64,000 nt of DNA from Rhodoferax_B sp049316285 (GTDB taxonomy: Bacteria > Pseudomonadota > Gammaproteobacteria > Burkholderiales > Burkholderiaceae_C): NCBI RefSeq assembly GCF_049316285.1, contig NZ_JBMOXA010000009.1, positions 62,001-126,000 of the forward strand. The letters run 5' to 3'. Under the pieces are notes generated by a model. It did not search any database. It had not been told where the DNA came from and was given only the letters and a program-made list of their open reading frames with translations. The position numbers and the translations under genes were made by a program. Position 1 is the stretch's first letter. Each line of letters opens with the position of its first letter. This document shows positions 6,604 through 14,780 of this stretch, one piece after another.

Positions 6604-7488
6604 CTCGATTGACTCGAACAGCGGCCAGGTTGCCTGGCTCAAAGCACTGTCGGGGTTCATCCAGTCGTTGATCACATCGAAGTGGTTGCGGCCCGGCACG
6701 TCCAGCGTGCTCACGCTGCAACCGTGCGCCTGGCACGCCGCAGCGTAATCGCTGGACTGGCGTTTGAACTCGGCGGTGTCAATGTCGGCCACGGCAATAC
6801 ACAGGCGTGTGCCCGCAGGCGGCAGGCGGTGCTGCGGGCTCAGCAGCGCGGCCTCTTCGGGGCTGAGATTCAGCCAGGTGTTGGGCGTGGTGTGTTGTAC
6901 CGGCGCCAGGTCAAACAGGCCGCTGACCAGCACCCCGCCCTGCGCCACTTGGGCGGGCAGGCCCAGGGCTTGTTGCCAGCCTGGCGCCAGCAACATGCCG
7001 CCCAGGTGACCGCCAGCCGAGCTACCGGCCACCACGATGCGGCCCACGTCTATGCCATGGGCGCCGGCATTCTTGTAGAGCCAGGCCAGGCCGCTGCGGC
7101 ATTGGTCGACCATGGTGGACAAACGCACTTCGGGGGCCAAGCCGTAGTTGATGGAGGCCACGGCGATGCCGCGCTTGGTAAAACACTCGGCCATGAACAC
7201 CGAGTCTTCATTGCCCATGGAGCGCCAGTAGCCACCGTGCACAAACACAAACAATGGCGCATCGCTGCGGCCGGGCACGGGGAACAAATCTATGCGTTCG
7301 GCGGCACTTGGCCCATAGGCGATGTCGCGTACACACGGCAGTGCGTACATGGGCGCGGACAAGCTGCGGTAGTCGCGGATGAAGACCTCGGCATCGGGCA
7401 CCGTGCCACGTGCGCTGTATTGGCGCGCCAGCTCGGCGGCGTCCATGTCTTGCCAGGGCAAATGGGGTTGAACGTTGGCTTCAGACAC
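6601..7488 (-). CDS. alpha/beta hydrolase, arylformamidase-like
   Basis: A 295-residue alpha/beta hydrolase. HGGYWRSMGN is the oxyanion-hole motif of the esterase/kynurenine-formamidase group, VAGSSAGGHL holds the nucleophilic serine in GxSxG, and NHFDVINDW supplies the likely catalytic histidine. The N-terminal pattern with QYSARG and DYRSLS is frequent in arylformamidase-like proteins. Such enzymes hydrolyse N-formylkynurenine or related formylated anilides, though many are esterases. Its start overlaps the end of livF by eight bases, so it is the last gene of the transport unit. The 3-hydroxyanthranilate dioxygenase nearby makes an aryl-formamide or amide substrate attractive, but this is inference. 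Confidence 0.8.
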   Translation of the reverse strand: MSEANVQPHLPWQDMDAAELARQYSARGTVPDAEVFIRDYRSLSAPMYALPCVRDIAYGPSAAERIDLFPVPGRSDAPLFVFVHGGYWRSMGNEDSVFMAECFTKRGIAVASINYGLAPEVRLSTMVDQCRSGLAWLYKNAGAHGIDVGRIVVAGSSAGGHLGGMLLAPGWQQALGLPAQVAQGGVLVSGLFDLAPVQHTTPNTWLNLSPEEAALLSPQHRLPPAGTRLCIAVADIDTAEFKRQSSDYAAACQAHGCSVSTLDVPGRNHFDVINDWMNPDSALSQATWPLFESIE

Positions 7489-8194
7489 CGAGTGTCTCCT
7501 TCATCATCTCTTTGGCGTCAAGCAAGCTGGGCGAACTGCCGCTCCACACGGTGCGGCCTTTTTCCAGCACGTAATGGGTGTCGGCCAGACGCAGCAGCGG
7601 GCCTATGTTCTTGTCGATGATCAACACCGACAACTGTGTGCTCTTGAGCGTTTGCAGGCAGTCCCAGATTTCGCCGCGCACCAGGGGCGCCAGGCCTTCG
7701 GTGGCTTCATCGAGGATGAGCAAACGCGGATTGGTCATCAAGGCGCGGCCTATGGCCAGCATTTGCTGCTCGCCACCCGACAGATTGCAGCCCAGGTTGC
7801 CCGCGCGCTCCTGCAGACGCGGGAACAGCTTGTAGACACGCTCCAGCGTCCATGGTTCGCGTGCGCCCAGGCGGTTGTGCGCGGTGGCGACCAGGTTCTC
7901 GTACACCGTGAGGTTGGGGAACACCTGGCGCTGCTCGGGCACCAGGCCTATGCCCAGGCGTGCAATCTGGTACGACGGCCAGCGCGACACGTCTTGCCCC
8001 GCAAAGTGCACACGTCCGCCACGCGGGCGCATGATGCCGGTGGCGGCGCGCACGGTGGTGGTCTTGCCCATGCCGTTGCGGCCGAGCAGCGTGACAAACT
8101 CACCTTCGGCCACCGACACGGCGGCGCCAAACAGCGCCTGGGCGTCGCCGTAGCAGACTTCTAGATCCTGGATTTGCAGCAGTGCGGGTTTCAT
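7481..8194 (-). CDS. livF: branched-chain amino-acid-type ABC transporter ATPase, LivF family
   Basis: A 237-residue ABC ATPase. Walker A is GRNGMGKTT, the signature is LSGGEQQ, and Walker B is LLILDEATEGLAP, the form typical of LivF rather than LivG. It should pair with LivG on the LivH/LivM membrane pair to import an amino acid or other small carboxylated compound. It overlaps livG by four bases and the hydrolase gene by eight, indicating a tightly coupled unit. Transporters of this family in catabolic clusters often carry aromatic acids or amides rather than leucine, so the symbol names the family only. Confidence 0.9.
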   Translation of the reverse strand: MKPALLQIQDLEVCYGDAQALFGAAVSVAEGEFVTLLGRNGMGKTTTVRAATGIMRPRGGRVHFAGQDVSRWPSYQIARLGIGLVPEQRQVFPNLTVYENLVATAHNRLGAREPWTLERVYKLFPRLQERAGNLGCNLSGGEQQMLAIGRALMTNPRLLILDEATEGLAPLVRGEIWDCLQTLKSTQLSVLIIDKNIGPLLRLADTHYVLEKGRTVWSGSSPSLLDAKEMMKETLGV

Positions 8195-8952
8195 ATCGGG
8201 AGCGCCTCGTCACCAAGATAGGCCGTGCGCACGTCTTCGTTGGCGCGAATTTCTTCTGGGGTGCCGCTGGCAATGATGCGGCCGTAGACCAGCACCGAAA
8301 TGCGGTCGGCCAACGCAAACACGGCGTCCATGTCGTGCTCGACCAGCAGCATGGCGTATTGGCCTTTCAGGCTTTGCAGCAGCTCGACCACCTTGCCGGA
8401 TTCCTGGTGGCTCATGCCGGCCATGGGTTCATCGAGCAGCAGGAGTTTGGGTTGCGCCACCAGCACCATGGCCAGCTCCAGTTGGCGGCGCTCGCCATGC
8501 GCCAGGTCGGCCACCGGCACATACGCGCGATGGGCCAAACCGGCCTGGGCCACGGCGCGCTCTGCCGGTGCGACCAGCTCAGCCTGGCGCAACACCGGTT
8601 TCCAGAAACCAAAGCTGTGGCCGCAATGCGCCTGCATGGCCAGCACCACGTTTTCCAGCACGCTGAACTCGGGAAATACCGAGGTGATCTGGTAGGAGCG
8701 TGCCAAGCCGCGCAAGGCACGCCGTGCGGGCGGCAGCGCGGTCACGTCTTCGCCATTGAAGAACACCGTGCCGCTGTCGGGCCGTACCTCACCGCCCAGT
8801 TGGCCTATGAGTGTGGTCTTGCCCGCGCCGTTGGGGCCGATGATGGCGTGCAATTCGCCCGGGGCCAGGCTCAGTTGCACATGGTCGGTGGCCAGCAGGC
8901 CGCCGTAGCGTTTCACCAACTGGTTGATTTGCAGCATGGGGGTGGTGCTCAT
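8191..8952 (-). CDS. livG: branched-chain amino-acid-type ABC transporter ATPase, LivG family
   Basis: A 253-residue ABC ATPase with Walker A GPNGAGKTT, signature region LAHGERRQLELA (the usual LivG form of the LSGGQ motif), Walker B LLLLDEPMAGM and switch histidine in VEHDMDAVF. It powers import through LivH/LivM together with LivF. The gene overlaps livM by four bases upstream and livF by four bases downstream. Confidence 0.9.
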   Translation of the reverse strand: MSTTPMLQINQLVKRYGGLLATDHVQLSLAPGELHAIIGPNGAGKTTLIGQLGGEVRPDSGTVFFNGEDVTALPPARRALRGLARSYQITSVFPEFSVLENVVLAMQAHCGHSFGFWKPVLRQAELVAPAERAVAQAGLAHRAYVPVADLAHGERRQLELAMVLVAQPKLLLLDEPMAGMSHQESGKVVELLQSLKGQYAMLLVEHDMDAVFALADRISVLVYGRIIASGTPEEIRANEDVRTAYLGDEALPI

Positions 8953-9986
8953 ACGCTGCGCTCCTGCAGGGAAACAACGGTTTTGGCAACAGGCTCTGCG
9001 GCAGATACACCGGCAGCTTCGTGCGAGCGCTCTTCAGCCTGCCCGCGTCGCTTCTCCCAGTCGAGCACCGAGCCATACAAGCCGCGCTTCAAGCCCAGCA
9101 CCACCAACACAATCAGCGGGCCCATGATCATCATCCAATGTTCGGTCAAACCCTTGAGCAACTCTTCACTCACCAGGAAGGCCAGCGCGCCGACCAGCGG
9201 GCCCAGCACCGTGCCCATGCCGCCCAGCACCACCATCACGATCAGTTCGCCCGACACCGTCCACGCCATGTAGGCGGGCGAGGCAAAACCCGTGAGGTTG
9301 GCGTACAGCAGCCCGGCCACACCGGCCAACATGCTGGCCAGGACATAGGCCGTGAGTTTGTAGCGCAGCGTCAGAAAGCCCAGCGCGTGCATGCGCCGCT
9401 CATTGACGCGGCAGCCGCGCAACACCATGCCAAAACGGGCGTCTATGAGGCGGCGCATGGCCACCAGCGACAACAACACCAGCACCAGCGCCGTGCCATA
9501 CAGCGCCAGTGGTGAACCCAGGCTGAAGCCGCTGAAATTGCTGCGTCCGGTGATGGACAAACCATCGTCGCCGCCGTATTGCTTCAAGCTCACAAACAGG
9601 TAATAAAACATCTGCGCAAACGCCAGCGTGATCATGATGAAGGCGATGCCGCTGGTGCGCAGGCAGACCACACCGGTCAGCAGGCCGATCAGCGCGCTCA
9701 ACAGCAAGGTGATGGCGAGTTGTGTCCAGCCATCGGTGACGCCGTGCTGCGCCAGAATACCCACCACATAGGCGCCCAGGCCCATGTAGAGCGCATGGCC
9801 AAAACTCACCATGCCGCCAAAACCCAGCACCAGGTTGAGGCTGATGGCGGCCAGCCCGAAGATCAGCACACGGCTCATGAAGGTGAGCACAAACGGCTCT
9901 TGTGCCACGTGTGCATATACCGGCACGGCCAGGAAGAGAAGGACAACGAGCGCGGTGATGCTCGTGGAAACTTTGCTGCGCGTCAT
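8949..9986 (-). CDS. livM: branched-chain amino-acid-type ABC permease, LivM family
   Basis: A 345-residue polytopic membrane protein with about nine hydrophobic segments. The family signature is visible in SLNLVLGFGGMVSFGHALYMGLGAY and in the cytoplasmic loop GCRVNERRMHALGFLTLRYKL, which contacts the ATPases. The C-terminal 35 residues after the last membrane segment are polar and charged. It forms the heterodimeric channel with LivH; the two genes overlap by four bases. Confidence 0.88.
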   Translation of the reverse strand: MTRSKVSTSITALVVLLFLAVPVYAHVAQEPFVLTFMSRVLIFGLAAISLNLVLGFGGMVSFGHALYMGLGAYVVGILAQHGVTDGWTQLAITLLLSALIGLLTGVVCLRTSGIAFIMITLAFAQMFYYLFVSLKQYGGDDGLSITGRSNFSGFSLGSPLALYGTALVLVLLSLVAMRRLIDARFGMVLRGCRVNERRMHALGFLTLRYKLTAYVLASMLAGVAGLLYANLTGFASPAYMAWTVSGELIVMVVLGGMGTVLGPLVGALAFLVSEELLKGLTEHWMMIMGPLIVLVVLGLKRGLYGSVLDWEKRRGQAEERSHEAAGVSAAEPVAKTVVSLQERSV

Positions 9987-10903
9987 TTGTTCTTCACCGG
10001 GAAAAGGCCATTGGGTTTGGTGGCCAGCACCACCGCCATGAAGATGCAGATCAGCATAGACGCCAGCGCCGGGCCAGCGGCCTGGGCCGTGGCACGGTCG
10101 AGAAATTCACGCAGAATCATGGGCAGGAAAGCACGACCTGCAGTGTCGATGACACCAACGATAAGCGCCGAATAAAACGCGCCACGCACCGAGCCAATGC
10201 CACCGATGACGATGACAATCATCGCCATGATCAGAATCGGCTCGCCCATGCCGGGCTGCACAGAGAGTATGGGGCCGCTCATCAAACCGGCCACACCGGC
10301 GAGCGCCGCACCCAGCGCAAAAATGCAGGCGTTCAGCAGCTTGATGTTCACACCCAGCGCGGCCACGATGGTGGGGTTGGTGGAGCCCGCACGGATCAAC
10401 ATGCCGACGCGTGTCTTGTTGATGAGCAGGTAGCAGCCCAAGGCCACCAGCAGGCCAACCACGATGATCGCAAAGCGGTAGGCAGGGTAGGAAATGCCCA
10501 GCAGGTTGATGGCCCCGGACAAAGCCTGCGGCACGTTCATGTAATACGGCGAGGCGCCCCAGATGGTGCGCGCCAGCTCGTTGAAAAACAGAATCAGCCC
10601 AAAGGTGGCGAGCACCTGGTCAAGGTGGTCGCGGGCGTAGAGGCGCGAGGCGACGATGCGTTCCATCGCAAAACCCAGCGCGGCGCTGCCGGCGACACCC
10701 ACCAGGGCGGCAATCAGAAAAGAATCGGTGCGCACATAGGCCGCCGCCGCAAAGTAGGCGCCCATCATGTACAGGCTGCCGTGCGCCAGGTTGACGAAGT
10801 TCATGATGCCGAACACCAGGGTCAAGCCGGCGGACAACATGAACAACAACACGCCCAGCTGCAAGCCGTTGAGCATTTGGACAACAAAAAGGGAAAGGCT
10901 CAT
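9983..10903 (-). CDS. livH: branched-chain amino-acid-type ABC permease, LivH family
   Basis: A 306-residue integral membrane protein with the LivH-type opening MLNGLQLGVLLFMLSAGLTL, the FVNLAHGSLYMMGAY motif, and the coupling-loop sequence IRAGSTNPTIVAALGVN. About eight membrane segments can be seen. It overlaps livM by four bases. Upstream, a 135-base gap with two stem-loops separates it from the solute-binding protein gene, a common arrangement that lets the binding protein be made in excess. Confidence 0.88.
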   Translation of the reverse strand: MSLSLFVVQMLNGLQLGVLLFMLSAGLTLVFGIMNFVNLAHGSLYMMGAYFAAAAYVRTDSFLIAALVGVAGSAALGFAMERIVASRLYARDHLDQVLATFGLILFFNELARTIWGASPYYMNVPQALSGAINLLGISYPAYRFAIIVVGLLVALGCYLLINKTRVGMLIRAGSTNPTIVAALGVNIKLLNACIFALGAALAGVAGLMSGPILSVQPGMGEPILIMAMIVIVIGGIGSVRGAFYSALIVGVIDTAGRAFLPMILREFLDRATAQAAGPALASMLICIFMAVVLATKPNGLFPVKNK

Positions 10904-10934
10904 GGGCTTTGGAAAAGAGACGGAGTCAGACGCG

Positions 10935-11008
10935 AGGCACAGCGGGTGTGCCTGGGTCTTTCTCAGAAGCTGCGCGGACCATCAACATGCGGCAAGCCCT
11001 GAGAAAGA
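10935..11008 (-). terminator. tandem stem-loops between the binding-protein and permease genes
   Basis: TCTTTCTCAG (10957-10966) and CTGAGAAAGA (10999-11008) form a perfect 10-base stem, followed in the transcript direction by AGGCACA / TGTGCCT (10935-10953), a 7-base hairpin with a 5-base loop. Lying in the gap after the binding-protein gene, they probably act as a partial terminator or as a 3' stabiliser that raises binding-protein expression over the permeases. Confidence 0.5.
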
Positions 11009-11038
11009 TGAATCAAGCGAACAACAAAAAGCTGTTGT

Positions 11039-12211
11039 TTACTTCAGTGGGCACTCTTTGTAATACGCGTCGGCGTGGTCCTTCAGCACCACACCCTTGT
11101 TCACCAGAGCCGCCTGGCCCGATGCGTCCTTGGCCACGTCCACACGGTAGTAGTCGCGGATAGGGAACTGGTTGGTGTTGAAGCGGAACGGGCCGGCCAC
11201 GGACTTGAAGTCGGCGGCTTTCAGCGCGCTGCGGAAAGCTTCCTTGTTGTCGGTCTTGCCACCGGTCTTGGTCAGCGCCGAGTTCAACAGCAAGGCGGCA
11301 TCGTAGCTTTGTGCGGCATACAAAGAAGGCACGCGGTTGTACTTCTTCTTGAAGTCTTCAACGAACTTCTTGTTCTGCGGATTGTCGATGTCAGCGCTGT
11401 AAGGCGAGCCGGTGACCACGCCCAGGGCGATGTCCTTCAGCGCCGGCAGCGTGGTGCCGTCGACGGTGGAGGTGGACAACACTGGCAGCTTGCCCAGCAG
11501 GCCGGCCTGCTGGTATTGCTTGACGAAGTTCACACCCATGCCGCCGGGGTAGAACACGTAGATCGCGTCGGGTTTGGCGGCCTGCAACTGGGCGATTTCG
11601 GCCGAGTAGTCGGGCTGGTTCACCTGGGTGTAGACCTCGTCCACCACCTGGCCTTTGTACAGGCGCTTGAAGCCGGAGATGGCGTCTTTGCCGGCCTGGT
11701 AGTTGGGCGCCAGCAGGTAGACCTTTTTGTAGCCCGCGTCGTTGGCGTATTGGCCCATCGATTCGTGCAGCGAGTCGTTGTTCCACGAGGTGGAGAAGTA
11801 CATGGGGCTGCAGCCCTTGCCGGTGAGCGGCGTGGGGCCGGCGTTGGAGCCTATGAGCATCACGCCCGCATCGGTGATGGGCTTGTGGATGGCCATCATC
11901 ACGTTGGAGAAGGTCACGCCGGTGATCAGGTTGACCTTGTCTTTCTCGATCAGCTTCTGCGCTGCCTGCACACCCACGTCGGGCTTGAGCTGGTCGTCTT
12001 CCTTGATCACTTGCACGGTGGCGCCACCGAACTTGCCGCCCATGTGCTCGATACCCAGCATAAACGCGTCGTACTGGTCTTGACCGAGTGCACCGGCCGG
12101 GCCGGAAAGCGTGCCGATAAAACCGATTTTCACGGCCTGCTGCGCCTGCACCGCCAGGCTGCACGCTGCCAGACCCAAAACCACCACCATGCTGTTCAAC
12201 TTAAGTTTCAT
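11039..12211 (-). CDS. ABC transporter periplasmic solute-binding protein, LivJ/Peripla_BP_6 family
   Basis: A 390-residue precursor. Residues 1-23 form a Sec signal peptide with an AxA-type cleavage site before QQAVKIG. The mature protein has the type I periplasmic-binding-protein pattern: KIGFIGTLSGPAGALGQDQYDAF, IKEDDQLKPDVGVQAAQKLI, ITGVTFSNVMMAIHKPI and, later, GPFRFNTNQFPIRDYY. It delivers the substrate to LivHMGF. Relatives bind branched-chain amino acids, but many in this clade bind aromatic acids, amides or urea. An AT-rich 108-base gap upstream carries a good promoter of its own. Confidence 0.88.
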   Translation of the reverse strand: MKLKLNSMVVVLGLAACSLAVQAQQAVKIGFIGTLSGPAGALGQDQYDAFMLGIEHMGGKFGGATVQVIKEDDQLKPDVGVQAAQKLIEKDKVNLITGVTFSNVMMAIHKPITDAGVMLIGSNAGPTPLTGKGCSPMYFSTSWNNDSLHESMGQYANDAGYKKVYLLAPNYQAGKDAISGFKRLYKGQVVDEVYTQVNQPDYSAEIAQLQAAKPDAIYVFYPGGMGVNFVKQYQQAGLLGKLPVLSTSTVDGTTLPALKDIALGVVTGSPYSADIDNPQNKKFVEDFKKKYNRVPSLYAAQSYDAALLLNSALTKTGGKTDNKEAFRSALKAADFKSVAGPFRFNTNQFPIRDYYRVDVAKDASGQAALVNKGVVLKDHADAYYKECPLK

Positions 12212-12275
12212 ACGGCTTTCCTAGGTTAATCAATGCAAATCAAGGGCAACGCTGCACAAATGTTTATTTCTAATT

Positions 12276-12303
12276 AGTTTAGACATAAACCAATTGGTGT
12301 CAA
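12276..12303 (-). promoter_or_regulatory. candidate promoter for the ABC transporter genes
   Basis: On the minus strand a perfect -35 TTGACA (12298-12303) and TAAACT (12276-12281) are separated by 16 bases in an AT-rich stretch. The spacer contains the palindrome ACCAATTGGT, which could serve as an operator. It suggests that the transporter-hydrolase genes can be transcribed apart from the upstream hydroxylase genes. Confidence 0.55.
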
Positions 12304-12319
12304 TACGGTGAACTCTCCC

Positions 12320-12874
12320 TCACCCCTGCGCCAGCGCCCGTTTTCCGTGCCAGGCCCGCCAGTCACGGCCGGGGTGCACCTCCCCACAATGGGGACAGGT
12401 ACGCAAATTTGGTGCCGACTCGTAAAAGTCGGAGAACACTTTAGGCAGGTCCGAGACTATGCTTTGCAGCTGCACTTCACTCCGGTGGATCAGGGTTGTG
12501 CAGGCCGCGCAGTACCACTCAAAAGCATCCAGCACGCCGGCCGGCCGGCTACGCTCGATCACGGTGCATAAGCTGTCCGGATCGGGGCGCTGCGGCGAAT
12601 GCCGCACATGCGCCGGCAGCAAAAAAATATCGCCTTCATGCAAATCAATGCGCTCAAACTTGCCGCGGTCGAGTATCAGCAGATGTGCGCTGCCTTGGAA
12701 CTGGTGGAAATACTCCTCGTACGGGTCGTCGTGAAAGTCCGAACGGTGATTCGGCCCGCCCACCACGGTGACGATGAAGTCGGTATCGCGCCAGACCTGC
12801 TGGTTGCCCACCGGGGGTTTCAGCAGGTGGCGGTTTTCTTCAATCCATTTGGGAAAATTGATGGGCTTCAACAT
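12320..12874 (-). CDS. 3-hydroxyanthranilate 3,4-dioxygenase
   Basis: A 184-residue cupin dioxygenase closely resembling the Cupriavidus metallidurans enzyme. The iron ligands are His48, Glu54 and His92 (in NHRSDFHDDPYEE and LLPAHVRHSPQRP); the substrate-binding Arg44, Arg96 and Glu107 are all present. Two CxxC pairs, Cys122/Cys125 and Cys160/Cys163, form the second, rubredoxin-like metal site of the bacterial form. It opens the ring of 3-hydroxyanthranilate to 2-amino-3-carboxymuconate semialdehyde, which cyclises to quinolinate unless decarboxylated. The ATG at 12874, preceded by GAGGAA, is preferred to a GTG two codons earlier. No decarboxylase, semialdehyde dehydrogenase or deaminase of the usual kynurenine cluster lies nearby. 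Confidence 0.93.
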   Translation of the reverse strand: MLKPINFPKWIEENRHLLKPPVGNQQVWRDTDFIVTVVGGPNHRSDFHDDPYEEYFHQFQGSAHLLILDRGKFERIDLHEGDIFLLPAHVRHSPQRPDPDSLCTVIERSRPAGVLDAFEWYCAACTTLIHRSEVQLQSIVSDLPKVFSDFYESAPNLRTCPHCGEVHPGRDWRAWHGKRALAQG

Positions 12875-12910
12875 GGGCACAGATTCCTCAGGGGTTTAAC
12901 GCTTTGACGG

Positions 12911-13441
12911 CTACTTCTTCCACGACCAGATCGACTTCTTGGCTTCGCCCTCCGGGGATTCGCCAGCGGGCACGGCATCTTCTGCCGGGCCGTTGAGCTG
13001 GGCGGCAAAACGCTGAAAGAAGTCGTCACTCATCTTGCGCACCGCAGCGTCGATCAGGCGCGAACCCATTTGCGCCAGCTTGCCGCCCACTTGGGATTCG
13101 GCTTGCCAGTCGAGTTGCGTGCTCGCACCACCGTCTTGCGGCAGCAGCTGCACCTTGGCCTCACCCTTGCCAAAACCAGCCACACCGCCCTGGCCGGAGA
13201 ACTGCAAGGTGCAGCTGCTGGGCGCCACCACATCGAGCAGGTTCAGCGTGCTGGTGAAACGTGCCGACACCGGGCCTATGGCGACTTTCACCGTGCAGTT
13301 GTAGTTCAGGCCGTCCTCACCTTCGGCGCGCTCAAACTTTTCGCAGCCGGCAATACATTGGCGCAGGACCACGGGATCGAGTAACGCGGCCCAGACCTTT
13401 TCGGCCGGGTGCGCGAGTTGTTGTGTGCCTTGGTAGTTCAT
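12911..13441 (-). CDS. coxG: CoxG-type SRPBCC accessory protein
   Basis: A 176-residue protein of the CoxG/SRPBCC family, with the opening GTQQLAHPAEKVWAALLDPVVLRQCIAGCEKF and a later GGKLAQMGSRLIDAAVRKMSDDFFQRF, both diagnostic for CoxG. Members accompany molybdenum hydroxylases; in CO-oxidisers CoxG helps anchor the enzyme at the membrane. It lies 40 bases after coxM and 30 bases before the dioxygenase gene, so its transcription should be shared with both. The final 25 residues are charged and end in WSWKK. Confidence 0.85.
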   Translation of the reverse strand: MNYQGTQQLAHPAEKVWAALLDPVVLRQCIAGCEKFERAEGEDGLNYNCTVKVAIGPVSARFTSTLNLLDVVAPSSCTLQFSGQGGVAGFGKGEAKVQLLPQDGGASTQLDWQAESQVGGKLAQMGSRLIDAAVRKMSDDFFQRFAAQLNGPAEDAVPAGESPEGEAKKSIWSWKK

Positions 13442-13481
13442 AACGTGGGTGTCCTTGTCTCTCTATTTCTAAGCCTGGCGA

Positions 13482-14285
13482 TTACGCCGTTTGCAGAAGA
13501 TGCTGCACTGCAGAACGGGTCAACACCAGCGCCAGGTGGGCGCGGTATTCGGCCGACGCGTGCACATCACCGGTGGCCTGCGTTTCATCGAAATGCAAGC
13601 CGTCCAGGGCCTCAGGCGACCACTGCCGGGACAAGACTTCTTCGGCTTCGCGCCACCGCGTCACACCATTGCCCAAGCCCGTCACAGCCACCCTTACCCC
13701 CTGCGTGCACTGTGCCACAGCCACGCCGGTCAAGGCAAAACGCGAGGCCGCTTGCTCAAATTTGCGGTAGTGGGCGCTGGGTGTGCGCGGGAAGCGCACA
13801 CCAACAACCACCTCATCGGATTCCAGGGCGGTGGTGAACAGGCCCTGGAAGAAATCGTCGGCGGCGATTTCGCGTCTGTCGGTGCACACCGTGCCGTTTA
13901 AAGCCAGCACCCCGGCGGGCCAGCAGGCGGCGGGGTCGGCATTGGCGATGGAGCCGCCCAAGGTGCCACGGTTGCGCACCTGCTGGTCGCCAATGCCACC
14001 AGCCAGCGCGGCCAGCATGGGCACAGATTGCCGCACCAGCGTGGAGGCAGCGACCTGTGCGTGGCTGCACATGGCGCCTATCCACAAGGCGTCGCCATCC
14101 AGGTGCAGGCTGCGCAAGGCGGGCAGGCCTTGCAAGTCAATCAGCTTGGTCGGCGCCGCAAACCGCAGCTTCATCGCAGCCAGCAGGCTTTGGCCACCGG
14201 CCAGCAGCTTGGCCTCGGGGTCGTCCTGCAGCAATTGCAGCACCTCGGCCAGCGCGCTCGGGCGCAGGTATTCAAAGGTGTTCAT
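13482..14285 (-). CDS. molybdenum hydroxylase FAD subunit, CoxM family
   Basis: A 267-residue FAD-binding medium subunit of the xanthine dehydrogenase family. The two FAD motifs are AGGQSLLAAMKLRF (residues 31-44) and the TLGGSIANADPAA loop near residue 108; the CO-dehydrogenase flavoprotein C-terminal domain follows. It moves electrons from the iron-sulfur subunit to an acceptor. Its ATG overlaps the end of the small subunit gene by four bases. With the large and small subunits it forms an LMS heterotrimer acting in the cytoplasm or at the membrane face. Confidence 0.9.
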   Translation of the reverse strand: MNTFEYLRPSALAEVLQLLQDDPEAKLLAGGQSLLAAMKLRFAAPTKLIDLQGLPALRSLHLDGDALWIGAMCSHAQVAASTLVRQSVPMLAALAGGIGDQQVRNRGTLGGSIANADPAACWPAGVLALNGTVCTDRREIAADDFFQGLFTTALESDEVVVGVRFPRTPSAHYRKFEQAASRFALTGVAVAQCTQGVRVAVTGLGNGVTRWREAEEVLSRQWSPEALDGLHFDETQATGDVHASAEYRAHLALVLTRSAVQHLLQTA

Positions 14286-14776
14286 GCCACGGCCACCTTG
14301 AGGCTGCGCATCTGCTGCAAGCCTTCACACACGGCGTTGACGATGCCGTGGTAGCCGGTGCAGCGGCACAGATTGCCGGACAAGGCACAACGCACGGCGG
14401 CGGGCTCGGCGGGCACACCTTCACCGTCCATGGCCACGGCGCGCATCACCATGCCCGGCGTGCAATAACCGCACTGCAGGCCGTGATGTTTGCCAAAAGC
14501 TTGCTGCATGGGATGCAAGCCGCCATCCGCAGGGGCCAGCCCCTCGATGGTGGTAACCGCAGCTCCGTTCACCTGCGCCACCAGCAGGTTGCACGACTTG
14601 GCCGCCGCGCCGTCCACCAGCACGGTACACGCGCCACACTGCGCGGTGTCGCAGCCCTGGTGTGTGCCGGTGAGCGCCAGGTCCTCGCGCAGGAAATCGA
14701 CCAGCAAAGTCTCTGGCGACACGGTGCGCGCCACAGCCGTGCCGTTGATCTGCAGGTTCACGGAAAGTTCGGACAT
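14282..14776 (-). CDS. molybdenum hydroxylase 2Fe-2S subunit, CoxS family
   Basis: A 164-residue small subunit with both iron-sulfur clusters. The plant-type ferredoxin cluster uses CDTAQCGACTVLVDG and a downstream Cys in AKSC; the helical cluster uses CGYCTPGM and CRCTGY. It transfers electrons from the molybdenum site to the flavoprotein subunit. It starts four bases after the DapA-family gene stop and overlaps coxM, confirming one transcriptional unit. Confidence 0.93.
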   Translation of the reverse strand: MSELSVNLQINGTAVARTVSPETLLVDFLREDLALTGTHQGCDTAQCGACTVLVDGAAAKSCNLLVAQVNGAAVTTIEGLAPADGGLHPMQQAFGKHHGLQCGYCTPGMVMRAVAMDGEGVPAEPAAVRCALSGNLCRCTGYHGIVNAVCEGLQQMRSLKVAVA

Positions 14777-14780
14777 GTGT

